In this document: positions 1 through 7,914 of the stretch, one piece after another
Position numbering within the stretch: the first letter of the stretch is position 1
Layout: each line of letters opens with the position of its first letter
DNA from: an uncultured Muribaculaceae bacterium
GTDB taxonomy: Bacteria > Bacteroidota > Bacteroidia > Bacteroidales > Muribaculaceae
Assembly (NCBI GenBank): GCA_910577355.1
Contig: CAJTMY010000004.1
Span: 42,057-106,056 of the forward strand
Length of the DNA stretch: 64,000 bases
Reading direction: 5' to 3'
Position numbers and translations under genes: made by a program
The notes under the pieces: model-generated
What the model saw: only the letters and a program-made list of their open reading frames with translations
What the model was told of the DNA's origin: nothing
Database searches by the model: none

Positions 1-1
1 A

Positions 2-1273
2 AAGGTCGCCGATATGGAAGTCCGCAAAGCCGATTATTCGCGGAAAGAGGCCCTCGGACGTCTCCTGCCTGCATTGAGTTTTGACGGTTCATACAACCGT
101 ACTTTGCAAAAGCAGGTGGCATATATGGATCTTGATGCTTTTCCCGGGGTGGGCGGAGGCGATGAAAGTGATACCCCTCAGCCCGATGCGAAGGCATCCA
201 AAGGCGATGCCGGATTCAAGATGGGACTCGACAACATGTATTCGCTCGGCTTCCAGGCTTCGGTGCCGGTGATAGCTCCGCAACTGTGGGCATCTCTCAA
301 GATAAGCGACCAGCAGATAGCCCGTGCGGTTGAACAGGCCCGCGCCTCGCGCCTCGATATGGTGAATCAGGTGAAAAATGCGTATTACGCTCTTCAGCTT
401 GCGCACGATTCCAGACGTGTCGTGCAGGAGAGCTACGATATGGCTGCATTGACTCATGATACATATGTGAAACGCCATGCCCTCGGCGATGCCTCCGAGT
501 ACGAAGTGCTGCGCACTTCTGTGGCGATGAAGAACATAGAGCCTCAGATGCTGCAATGTGAGATAGCTGTAAAACGCGCCCGACTGCAATTAGCGATCCT
601 GATGGGTGTCGAGGCTGATACACAGTTTGATATCTCGGGCAGCCTTGCGGATTACGAAGGCTCGATGTACAATGATGTGATGAATATGCAGCCCGATCTC
701 AGCAGCAACACCTCATTGGCCATGAACGCCATAGAGACACGTACCCTCGAACGCACACTGTCGATGGAAAAGGCATCATGGTGGCCTACGCTTTCGCTTG
801 CCGGCAATTATAGCTGGAACTCATCAAGCAACGGCTCGCCTTTTCGCAATTTCAGGTGGACATCCTATTCGGTGGTAGGCCTCTCGCTGTCTATACCAAT
901 TTTCCAAGGAGGACAACGTTACAACCGTATCAGGCAGGCGCGCATCCAACTCGACGAGATGGCCTATACCCGGGAGAACCTTGTCCGCTCTCTTGATTCG
1001 CAAGCCACACTTGCTATTGACAATATAAAGCTGAATGTTAAGCAGATCGCATCGAGCAAGGAAAGCGTAGGCGAGGCCGAGCGAGCCAACGACATACAGA
1101 ACCGCAGCTTTGATATCGGAGCCGCAAGCTATCTTGATCTCCGCGACAGTCAGCTGTCGCTTACACAGGCGCGTCTGTCATATTGTCAGGCTATCTACAA
1201 CTATCTTGTGGCGGCATCGGATCTTGAGCTGCTGCTCGGCAACGCTCCTGTCGACAGTTATCTGAGAAAATAA
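2..1273 (+). CDS. TolC-family outer membrane efflux protein (5' partial)
   Basis: Outer-membrane channel component of a tripartite RND efflux system. The reading frame is open at the left window edge, so the start and signal peptide lie outside; about 423 codons are visible. The protein shows the two long helical repeats typical of the outer membrane efflux family (PF02321), with the first conserved block near the visible N-terminus (EALGRLLPALSFDGSY) and a second around GLSLSIPIFQGGQRYNRIRQA, the usual 'P-I-F-x-G-G' turn before the second helical hairpin. It lies 8 nt upstream of an RND adaptor and then the pump, so it very likely forms the exit duct of that pump. Family assignment is secure; the substrate is unknown. 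Confidence 0.93.
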   Translation, partial: KVADMEVRKADYSRKEALGRLLPALSFDGSYNRTLQKQVAYMDLDAFPGVGGGDESDTPQPDAKASKGDAGFKMGLDNMYSLGFQASVPVIAPQLWASLKISDQQIARAVEQARASRLDMVNQVKNAYYALQLAHDSRRVVQESYDMAALTHDTYVKRHALGDASEYEVLRTSVAMKNIEPQMLQCEIAVKRARLQLAILMGVEADTQFDISGSLADYEGSMYNDVMNMQPDLSSNTSLAMNAIETRTLERTLSMEKASWWPTLSLAGNYSWNSSSNGSPFRNFRWTSYSVVGLSLSIPIFQGGQRYNRIRQARIQLDEMAYTRENLVRSLDSQATLAIDNIKLNVKQIASSKESVGEAERANDIQNRSFDIGAASYLDLRDSQLSLTQARLSYCQAIYNYLVAASDLELLLGNAPVDSYLRK

Positions 1274-1281
1274 TCACAATT

Positions 1282-2304
1282 ATGAGAATATACAGATTTA
1301 TAATGCCGCTGTCGATGGCCGTTGTGTTTGCGGCCTGCAGCCAGAAAGGATCAGACACTGTTGTCGCACAGTCCGAAGATGAGATTCCGGTCGTAGATAT
1401 TGATGTGGCGCACACACGCCCTGTCGATCTGCTGCGTTCGTATACAGCCAATGTCGAGGCGGACAATATCAACAATATCGCGCCGGCGATGAGCAACCGC
1501 ATACGCTCCATTGCGGTCGATGTGGGTGATCACGTGAGCAAGGGACAGGTACTTGTCACTCTTGATGCTGCCAATGCCGATCAGCAGCGTATCAATCTTG
1601 AACTTACAGAGCGTGAATACAACCGTGCCGTTGAATTGCTCAATATAGGAGCCGGTACGCAACGTCAGGTCGATCAGCTTAAAGCTCAGCTTGATGCCCA
1701 GCGTACACAGTATGATAATACCATGACAAATACCGTGCTGCGCTCGCCGATATCAGGCGTGATCACAGCCCGCAATTACGATCCGGGCGACATGAGCGGC
1801 CAACTTCCGGTACTTACTGTTGGACAGACGACTCCCAATGTCAAAGTTGTCATCAATGTCAATGAAAGTGATCTGGCTGTTATCAGAAACGGCATGCCGG
1901 TCAAAGTCGTTTTTGATGCCTATGAGGGAGAGAATTTCACCGGTCGGATATCTCGGATAGCTCCGGCCCTGGATATTACTACACGTACATTCCCGGCCGA
2001 GGTTACAGTCGCGAATCCTCAGGGGAGGATACGCCCCGGGATGTTTGCACGCGTGGAGATCAATCTGGGTGTGCGCGACAACGTGGTGGTTCCCGACCGT
2101 GCGGTAGTAAAGCAGAACGGTTCGGCCAACAAGTATGTATATACATATTCTGGCGGCAAAGTATCCTACAGGAAAGTTGAGCTCGGCAAGCGCATCGACA
2201 ACAGCTACGAGCTGCTGTCGGGCATCGGGGACGGAGATACCGTTGTGGTGTCGGGTCAGGTGCGTCTCGCCGACGGTATTGATGTACAGCTTAAAAAAGA
2301 CTGA
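1282..2304 (+). CDS. RND efflux periplasmic adaptor (HlyD/MFP family lipoprotein)
   Basis: Membrane fusion protein bridging the inner-membrane RND pump and TolC. The 340-residue product starts with a lipoprotein signal (VVFAAC, lipidated Cys at residue 19), then a barrel-sandwich/lipoyl-like half motif (GDHVSKGQVLVTLDA, about 77-91), a short alpha-hairpin with many Gln/Arg residues (about 95-145), the returning lipoyl half (VLRSPISGVITARNYDPGD), a beta-barrel domain and a C-terminal membrane-proximal domain. Length is normal for the family. It lies between tolC-like and pump genes with 8 and 5 nt gaps, indicating a single transcript. Substrate specificity cannot be read from the sequence. Confidence 0.95.
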   Translation: MRIYRFIMPLSMAVVFAACSQKGSDTVVAQSEDEIPVVDIDVAHTRPVDLLRSYTANVEADNINNIAPAMSNRIRSIAVDVGDHVSKGQVLVTLDAANADQQRINLELTEREYNRAVELLNIGAGTQRQVDQLKAQLDAQRTQYDNTMTNTVLRSPISGVITARNYDPGDMSGQLPVLTVGQTTPNVKVVINVNESDLAVIRNGMPVKVVFDAYEGENFTGRISRIAPALDITTRTFPAEVTVANPQGRIRPGMFARVEINLGVRDNVVVPDRAVVKQNGSANKYVYTYSGGKVSYRKVELGKRIDNSYELLSGIGDGDTVVVSGQVRLADGIDVQLKKD

Positions 2305-2309
2305 TTGCC

Positions 2310-5300
2310 ATGAGTATATACGGCGGCGCGGTAAGGCGCCCTATAATGACCACACTGTGCTTTGTGGCAGTTGTGGTATTAGGTATTTTCTCGCTTAAGA
2401 CACTGCCTATCGATCTTTATCCCGATATCGAGACCAATACGCTGATGGTGATGACAACCTATCAGGGTGCATCGGCACAGGATATCGAGCAGAATGTGAC
2501 GCGCCCGCTCGAGAATGTCCTGAACTCGGTTAGCGATCTGAAACACATTACTTCGGCATCGCGCGAGAATATATCGGTGATTACACTTGAATTTGAATAC
2601 GGCAAGGACATCGATGTGCTTACCAACGACGTGCGCGACAAACTCGACATGATATCGTCATCGATGCCTGATGATGCGGAAACACCGGTGATATTCAAGT
2701 TCTCTACCGACATGATTCCGATCCTGCTGCTGTCGGTACAGGCCGAGGAAAGCATGCCCGGGCTTTATAAGATACTCGACGACGCGGTGGCCAATCCGCT
2801 CGCGCGTATCTCGGGTGTGGGTTCGGTATCCATATCAGGAGCTCCGAAACGCGAAATACACATATATGTGGATCCCGCCCGTCTTGAAGCGTATAACCTT
2901 ACCGTGGAACAGATCGCAAGTGTCGTGGCGGCAGAGAACCGCAATATCCCCGGCGGTGTGTTTGATATAGGCTCCGATACATATTCCTTGCGTGTGCAGG
3001 GTGAGTTTGAGTCATCCGACCGGATGGCCGACATAGTTGTGGGATCATATCAGGGCCGTAATATATATCTGCGAGATGTCGCCCGTGTTGACGATTCGCT
3101 CGAGGAACGTTCTCAAACCACCTACAACAATGGCCGTCGGGGTGCTATGGTCGTGATTCAGAAGCAGAGCGGCGCCAACTCGGTTGAGATTTCAGATAAG
3201 GTGCTCAAAATGCTGCCCTCACTGCAGAAGCGTCTGCCTTCGGATGTGAAACTCGGCATTATCGTGGATACATCCGACAATATCCGCAATACAATCGACT
3301 CGCTCGTGGAGACCGTGATGTATGCGTTGTTGTTTGTGGTGATAGTGGTGTTCTTCTTCCTCGGCCGATGGCGTGCCACGCTCATAATCACGCTTACTAT
3401 ACCTATATCGCTTATAGCGTCTTTCATATACCTTGCATTAACAGGAAATTCGCTTAACATAGTCTCGCTGTCGGCATTGTCTATTTCGATCGGTATGGTT
3501 GTCGATGATGCTATTGTAGTATTGGAAAACGTCACTACGCATATCGAACGCGGATCTGATCCAAAGCAAGCTGCCGTGCATGGTACAAACGAAGTGGCGG
3601 TATCAGTAGTTGCATCGACACTTACGCTTATCGCCGTATTCTTCCCGCTTACGATGGTCACCGGCATGACAGGCGTGCTTTTCCGCCAACTCGGATGGAT
3701 GGTTACAATCATGATGATCATTTCCACGGTATGCGCCCTGTCGCTTACTCCGATGCTGTGCTCGCTACTGTTGCGCCGTTACACGCATCATTCCAGGGCA
3801 TACACGCTGTTTTTCACCCCGATACAGAAAGGGCTGGATGCATTCGACAACGGATATGCCAGGCTTTTGGGATGGGTTACATCGCACAAACTTGTCACCG
3901 TGATGGGCTGTCTGGCCATTTTTGTCGGCTCGATATTCCTGATGAAACAGGTCGGTACCGAATTTTTCCCTACGGCCGATGACGGACGCCTGTCGGTAAA
4001 GCTCGAGACACCTATAGGTACTCGGGTGGAGATATCAGATGAGGTGACAGCCCGGCTTGTAAAAGAGTGGCAGGAGAAGTATCCGGAGATACAGGTGATC
4101 AACTACACTACAGGCTCGGCTTCGAGCGACAACGTGTTTGCATCGCTCAGCGACAATGGCCCGCATATCGTGTCGATGAATATCCGTCTTACCGATCCAG
4201 GCGAGCGTGAGCGTGGCATTACCGAGGTCGCCGCTCTGATGCGTCGCGATCTGGAACATTATCCTGAGTTCAAAAAAGCTCAGGTAAATGTGGGTGGCAA
4301 TATGGGCGCGATGGGCGGTGAGGCCTCGATAGATTTTGAGATCTATGGATATGATTTTGCCGAGACCGACTCCGTGGCGGCACGCATGCGGCGTATGCTT
4401 ATGGGACTCGAAGGCACAGCAGATGTCACAATATCGCGTGCCGACTATCAGCCCGAATACCGTGTTGACTTCGACCGAGAGAAGCTTGCAATATACGGAT
4501 TGAATCTTTCGACCGCCGCCAATTATCTGCGCAACCGTATCAATGGCCAGATAGCGTCGCGTTTCCGTGAGGATGGCGAGGAGTATGATATAAAGGTAAT
4601 GTACGATCCAGAGGCCCGCACTTCCATCGCCGATATCGAGAATATTCTCATCTACAATTCGGCCGGACAGGCAGTGCGTGTCAAGGACGTCGGCAAGGTA
4701 ATGGAACATTACACTCCGCCGACTATCGAGCGCAAGGACCGCGAACGAATCATTACTGTCAAGACAGTAGTGCAGGGCGTGCCGATGAGCCGGATCGTGG
4801 AGCAATCTCTCGCCGAGATAGACAAGATGGATATTCCGCAGGGAATCTCCGTGCAGCTTGCCGGCCAATATGAAGACCAACAGGAATCTTTCAGCGATCT
4901 TCTTATGCTCGCCGTGCTTATCCTGATACTTGTGTATATTGTAATGGCCGCGCAGTTTGAGAGCTACACATACCCGGCAATCATCATGACGTCGGTGATG
5001 TTTGCCTTCTCGGGGGTATTCCTGATACTATGGATGTCGGGGCATACGCTCAATGTGATGAGTATGATCGGTGCCATAATGCTTATAGGCATCGTGGTGA
5101 AGAACGGCATCGTGCTCATCGACTATATATCGCTCAACCGCGAGCGCGGCCTCAGCATCAAGCGGTCGGTGATCGACGGAGGCCGTTCACGCCTGCGTCC
5201 TGTAGTGATGACGTCGCTCACCACTATCCTCGGCATGGTGCCTATGGCATGCGGCACAGGCCAGGGCGCCGAGATGTGGCGGCCGATGGGTACGGCTGTA

Positions 5301-5435
5301 ATAGGCGGTCTCACCTTCTCGACAGTACTCACCCTGTTGTTCGTGCCGGTGCTCTACTGCATATTCGCCAAGAACGGTATAAAGAACAACCGTCGCAAAC
5401 ATCATAAGAAACTACGTAAAGCCCAAGCAAAGTGA
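2310..5435 (+). CDS. RND-family multidrug efflux permease (AcrB/HAE-1 type)
   Basis: Inner-membrane proton/drug antiporter of the tripartite pump; 1041 residues, full length for an AcrB-like protein. TM1 follows RRPIMTTLCFVAVVV; the first periplasmic porter domain spans about 35-335. TM4 carries the paired aspartates (SIGMVVDDAIVVLENV) that form the proton relay in AcrB. A second TM/porter half begins near GTEFFPTADDGRLSVKLETP, and the last TM bundle includes MIGAIMLIGIVVKNGIVLIDY. The heavy-metal (CusA/CzcA) hallmark is not evident, so a hydrophobic or amphiphilic substrate is more likely; this is inference. It overlaps the next gene by 4 nt. Confidence 0.95.
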   Translation: MSIYGGAVRRPIMTTLCFVAVVVLGIFSLKTLPIDLYPDIETNTLMVMTTYQGASAQDIEQNVTRPLENVLNSVSDLKHITSASRENISVITLEFEYGKDIDVLTNDVRDKLDMISSSMPDDAETPVIFKFSTDMIPILLLSVQAEESMPGLYKILDDAVANPLARISGVGSVSISGAPKREIHIYVDPARLEAYNLTVEQIASVVAAENRNIPGGVFDIGSDTYSLRVQGEFESSDRMADIVVGSYQGRNIYLRDVARVDDSLEERSQTTYNNGRRGAMVVIQKQSGANSVEISDKVLKMLPSLQKRLPSDVKLGIIVDTSDNIRNTIDSLVETVMYALLFVVIVVFFFLGRWRATLIITLTIPISLIASFIYLALTGNSLNIVSLSALSISIGMVVDDAIVVLENVTTHIERGSDPKQAAVHGTNEVAVSVVASTLTLIAVFFPLTMVTGMTGVLFRQLGWMVTIMMIISTVCALSLTPMLCSLLLRRYTHHSRAYTLFFTPIQKGLDAFDNGYARLLGWVTSHKLVTVMGCLAIFVGSIFLMKQVGTEFFPTADDGRLSVKLETPIGTRVEISDEVTARLVKEWQEKYPEIQVINYTTGSASSDNVFASLSDNGPHIVSMNIRLTDPGERERGITEVAALMRRDLEHYPEFKKAQVNVGGNMGAMGGEASIDFEIYGYDFAETDSVAARMRRMLMGLEGTADVTISRADYQPEYRVDFDREKLAIYGLNLSTAANYLRNRINGQIASRFREDGEEYDIKVMYDPEARTSIADIENILIYNSAGQAVRVKDVGKVMEHYTPPTIERKDRERIITVKTVVQGVPMSRIVEQSLAEIDKMDIPQGISVQLAGQYEDQQESFSDLLMLAVLILILVYIVMAAQFESYTYPAIIMTSVMFAFSGVFLILWMSGHTLNVMSMIGAIMLIGIVVKNGIVLIDYISLNRERGLSIKRSVIDGGRSRLRPVVMTSLTTILGMVPMACGTGQGAEMWRPMGTAVIGGLTFSTVLTLLFVPVLYCIFAKNGIKNNRRKHHKKLRKAQAK

Positions 5436-5728
5436 AAGCAATATTCATATCATTCGATCAGGCGCATACCGAGCGCATACTGGATATACTTGACCGTCTC
5501 AACTGCCGCGGATTCACATCGTGGCAGCAGGTCAACGGTCGCGGAAGCCGCGCCGGCGAGCCTCACTATGGCAGTCATGCCTGGCCGTCGCTGGCATCGG
5601 CCATCCTCACCATGGTGGACGACGAGCGTGTGGAGCCGCTGCTCGCGCGTCTGCGCGCCATAGACGACGAAAGCCCGCGCCTTGGGCTGCGGGCTTTCGT
5701 ATGGAAGCTTGAGGAGGAAGGAGTATGA
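5432..5728 (+). CDS. small PII-like / GlnK-like signalling protein
   Basis: A 98-residue protein with the pattern of the small PII-like proteins often encoded beside RND and cation pumps in Bacteroidetes: an N-terminal beta strand (MKAIFISFDQ), helix with HTERILDIL, a T-loop-like segment with GRGSRAG and YGSHAWP, and a closing strand (GLRAFVWKLEE). The ATGA overlap with the pump gene argues for translational coupling and a role in tuning or sensing pump activity; that role is inference. A strong 12-bp hairpin lies inside the coding sequence close to its end (5667-5700). Family membership rests on pattern recognition, not a search. Confidence 0.6.
   Translation: MKAIFISFDQAHTERILDILDRLNCRGFTSWQQVNGRGSRAGEPHYGSHAWPSLASAILTMVDDERVEPLLARLRAIDDESPRLGLRAFVWKLEEEGV
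5667..5700. terminator. GC-rich hairpin inside the PII-like gene, possible bidirectional terminator
   Basis: ACGAAAGCCCGC pairs perfectly with GCGGGCTTTCGT (12 bp) around a 10-nt loop. It lies about 28 nt before the stop of the plus-strand gene and faces the convergent gene ending at 5742. There is no long T tract, so the terminator function is inferred from the position between convergent operons. Confidence 0.45.
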
Positions 5729-5741
5729 GACCCGTAGTGCG

Positions 5742-6140
5742 TTAATACGATACCCAGACGGTCGCAGATCCCGACTCGTTCTCTTCAAGGCTCATACTTA
5801 CGGAAGTTCCGTCGGGCATGATGAACGATACGATGTATCTGTGCTCGCCGCCCGACCATCTCTCGACTATTGAGGCGCTTTCGCGCCTCATGTCTTTTTC
5901 AAAAAGGGTCTTTACCTGCTGTATAAGCTTGCTGTCGCCGTTTATTTCCAGTTTCATGTACGAATTTGTGCCCTTTATTATAGTGGCGTCGACAGCAGGA
6001 TTGCGGTAGTTTGTCTCATTGAATACAGCCATAATGGCCAGATCCATCTTTGCAGGCGGAGCACTCTCCATGGCGGTGGCGCAACTAACATTGGCCAGAT
6101 TCAATACCGTGATTATCACGGCGATTAATATGCGTTTCAT
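5742..6140 (-). CDS. small secreted protein of unknown function (DUF6108-like)
   Basis: A 132-residue protein with an N-terminal signal sequence (ILIAVIITVLNLANVS) and a Cys at residue 20, so it may be secreted or a lipoprotein; the lipobox is weak. The mature part is a small alpha/beta domain with a QQVKTLFEKDM helix and alternating beta strands to the C-terminus. It resembles small Bacteroidales proteins encoded after ECF sigma operons (I recall DUF6108, not verified). The start overlaps the stop of the upstream membrane protein by 4 nt, so it is the third gene of the sigma-factor operon and possibly an effector or sensor of that circuit. Confidence 0.7.
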   Translation of the reverse strand: MKRILIAVIITVLNLANVSCATAMESAPPAKMDLAIMAVFNETNYRNPAVDATIIKGTNSYMKLEINGDSKLIQQVKTLFEKDMRRESASIVERWSGGEHRYIVSFIMPDGTSVSMSLEENESGSATVWVSY

Positions 6141-6643
6141 AACTTGCTGTTGTTTATTTGATTGATTAATTCCTTTGATTCACGAATCTCTGTCTCTGTG
6201 GCCGATTTCTGTCGGGAGACTTCCTCCATTGTTTCACGAAAGGCCTTGAGTTCACTTTCCATGTCACGTCGGGCAAGGCTTACTGCCAGTTTCTCGTCTG
6301 AGATACGTTTGCCCGACATATATACCTCGGCCCTGAGTGACGTATCGTTTTGGTTGTGGCCGTTCATATATATTGTGACGGAAACAGCGGCGAGAACGGC
6401 TATTGATGCTGCCGCAACTATGCCGCGCTTATGGAATGCCCGGGTCGGGCGGCTGTGACGCTTTAGAGCATATTCAAGTCCCATGGCGCGCCGGCAGCTG
6501 TCGAGCTGCGGAGTATGAACGTCGGAGAATGCCAATACACGTGCCAGATCCGCCTCCTCGTGCCGTTCGAGGCTGCTGTTGAAGAAGGCGTCGGCAAGCC
6601 GTTCGAGATCTTCCTTGCTCATGTCGTTATAATCCGTATTCAT
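6137..6643 (-). CDS. single-pass membrane protein with coiled coil, probable anti-sigma factor
   Basis: 168 residues: a cytoplasmic acidic N-terminal helical segment (about 1-70, MSKEDLERLADAFFNSSLE), one transmembrane helix (about 75-92, GIVAAASIAVLAAVSVTIYM) and a charged periplasmic coiled coil (about 120-165). The HxxxCxxC zinc anti-sigma motif is absent. The gene overlaps the ECF sigma gene by 4 nt and the following secreted protein by 4 nt. The topology and position are those of an anti-sigma factor, which is the inferred role; no direct family hallmark is visible. Confidence 0.65.
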   Translation of the reverse strand: MNTDYNDMSKEDLERLADAFFNSSLERHEEADLARVLAFSDVHTPQLDSCRRAMGLEYALKRHSRPTRAFHKRGIVAAASIAVLAAVSVTIYMNGHNQNDTSLRAEVYMSGKRISDEKLAVSLARRDMESELKAFRETMEEVSRQKSATETEIRESKELINQINNSKL

Positions 6644-7098
6644 AATTCACATTTGTTTCTGATGGTTTTGCGTGCGCGGCTCATGGCCGTGCGTGCGGCC
6701 TCGACCGATATGTCGAGACGTTGCGATATCTCTTCGTAATCAAGCTCGTCGTATACATACATTTCGAATACCTTGCGCACATTGCCTGCAAGGCATCTGT
6801 CCACCGTGCGGCGTACATGCTCTATGGTGTCGCGGTGTTCCACTGTGTCATCGCTTTGAGGAATGTGCATGTCCTCAACACCTGAATTGCGATGCCGCCG
6901 ACGCAGGGCATCGATGCATATGTTGCGTATGGCGTTGAAATAGTATCCGGGCGTACCCTCAGGACGTCGCCACGTCTTTACAAACAGCTCCTGCAGTGCA
7001 TCTTCGGCCTCGTCGTCGCTGTTCAGTATCGCCGATGCGACACGTCGTAGCTGAAGCCTCAAAGATAGAAATGTAGATGTCGGTTTATCGTACTTCAT
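6640..7098 (-). CDS. ECF-type RNA polymerase sigma-70 factor
   Basis: 152-residue group IV sigma factor. Region 2 occupies roughly residues 10-75 (DEAEDALQELFVKTWRRPE), followed by a short linker and region 4 (about 100-150) with a helix-turn-helix (YEEISQRLDISVEAARTAMSRARKTIR split over this stretch). Length is normal. It is the first gene of a three-gene minus-strand unit coupled by ATGA overlaps with a membrane protein and a secreted protein. Just upstream on the minus strand a TATGTTTC element (7124-7131) could be part of a promoter, but it deviates from the housekeeping pattern. Confidence 0.93.
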   Translation of the reverse strand: MKYDKPTSTFLSLRLQLRRVASAILNSDDEAEDALQELFVKTWRRPEGTPGYYFNAIRNICIDALRRRHRNSGVEDMHIPQSDDTVEHRDTIEHVRRTVDRCLAGNVRKVFEMYVYDELDYEEISQRLDISVEAARTAMSRARKTIRNKCEL

Positions 7099-7151
7099 AC
7101 ACTATAATGACGCACGACATGCCGAAACATAACATGGTAATGTGAAAAAAA

Positions 7152-7913
7152 TTATTGCTTGCCGTACAGGCGGTGGAAAAGATGCCCCACCATCAGCGCA
7201 CCGCCTATGATGTTGCCGGCTGTCGACAGCGCGAGGTTCAGGAACAGCTGCCCTGCCGATACATCGGCGCCGGCAAGCATGCCGCAAGGGATAAAGAACA
7301 TGTTGGCGATGCAGTGTTCGTAGCCAAGAGCCACAAATGCTGCCACGGGTATCCAGCATGCAAGGGCTTTTGTGCCCAGTGTCTTGGCACCGAGAGCCAG
7401 CCATACGGCAAGGCATACGCACCAGTTGGCGCCGATTCCGCGCAGGAATATCACCCACGGCGACAGCCCGGCTTTGGTCTGTGCTATGTTGCAGACGGCT
7501 GTATGATATGGCTCGTTGTCGAATAGTCCGCTGAGGCTTACAAGCAGTGTTGTAAAAAGCAATGCCCCTATAAAATTGCCTATCCATACCATTGTCCAGT
7601 TCTTTACTACCGCAAATACGCCGATACGACGGCTGTTGAGCGCGGGAATCAGCAGTGCATTGTTGCCGGTGAACAGATCCGCTCCGAATGTGACCACAAG
7701 AAACAGACCTACCGGAAAGGCAAGGGCGCTGAGCAATCTTTGGACACCCGGGCCGGCGGCCGGAGACACACCTTGGCCGAGCATGACCGATAATGCGCCT
7801 CCGAGCGCTATGAACGCACCGGCAAGAACAGAAAGTATGAAAAGACGACCCGCCGTGCGGCCGGCCTTGTCGGCGCCCACGGCGGTGGCTGTGATGATGA
7901 TGTCGCGTTGCAT
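7152..7913 (-). CDS. formate/nitrite transporter family channel (FocA-like)
   Basis: 253-residue inner-membrane protein with six predicted helices. It carries the FNT signatures: VTFGADLFTGNN (first signature), GIGANWCVCLAVW (second signature) and the pore histidine context GYEHCIANMFFIP. FNT proteins are pentameric channels moving formate, nitrite or hydrosulfide; in an anaerobic fermenter formate is most likely, but the ion cannot be fixed from sequence. The start codon lies 1 nt beyond the stop of the TonB-dependent receptor gene, so the two are co-transcribed, an uncommon pairing. Confidence 0.93.
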   Translation of the reverse strand: MQRDIIITATAVGADKAGRTAGRLFILSVLAGAFIALGGALSVMLGQGVSPAAGPGVQRLLSALAFPVGLFLVVTFGADLFTGNNALLIPALNSRRIGVFAVVKNWTMVWIGNFIGALLFTTLLVSLSGLFDNEPYHTAVCNIAQTKAGLSPWVIFLRGIGANWCVCLAVWLALGAKTLGTKALACWIPVAAFVALGYEHCIANMFFIPCGMLAGADVSAGQLFLNLALSTAGNIIGGALMVGHLFHRLYGKQ

Positions 7914-7914
7914 G

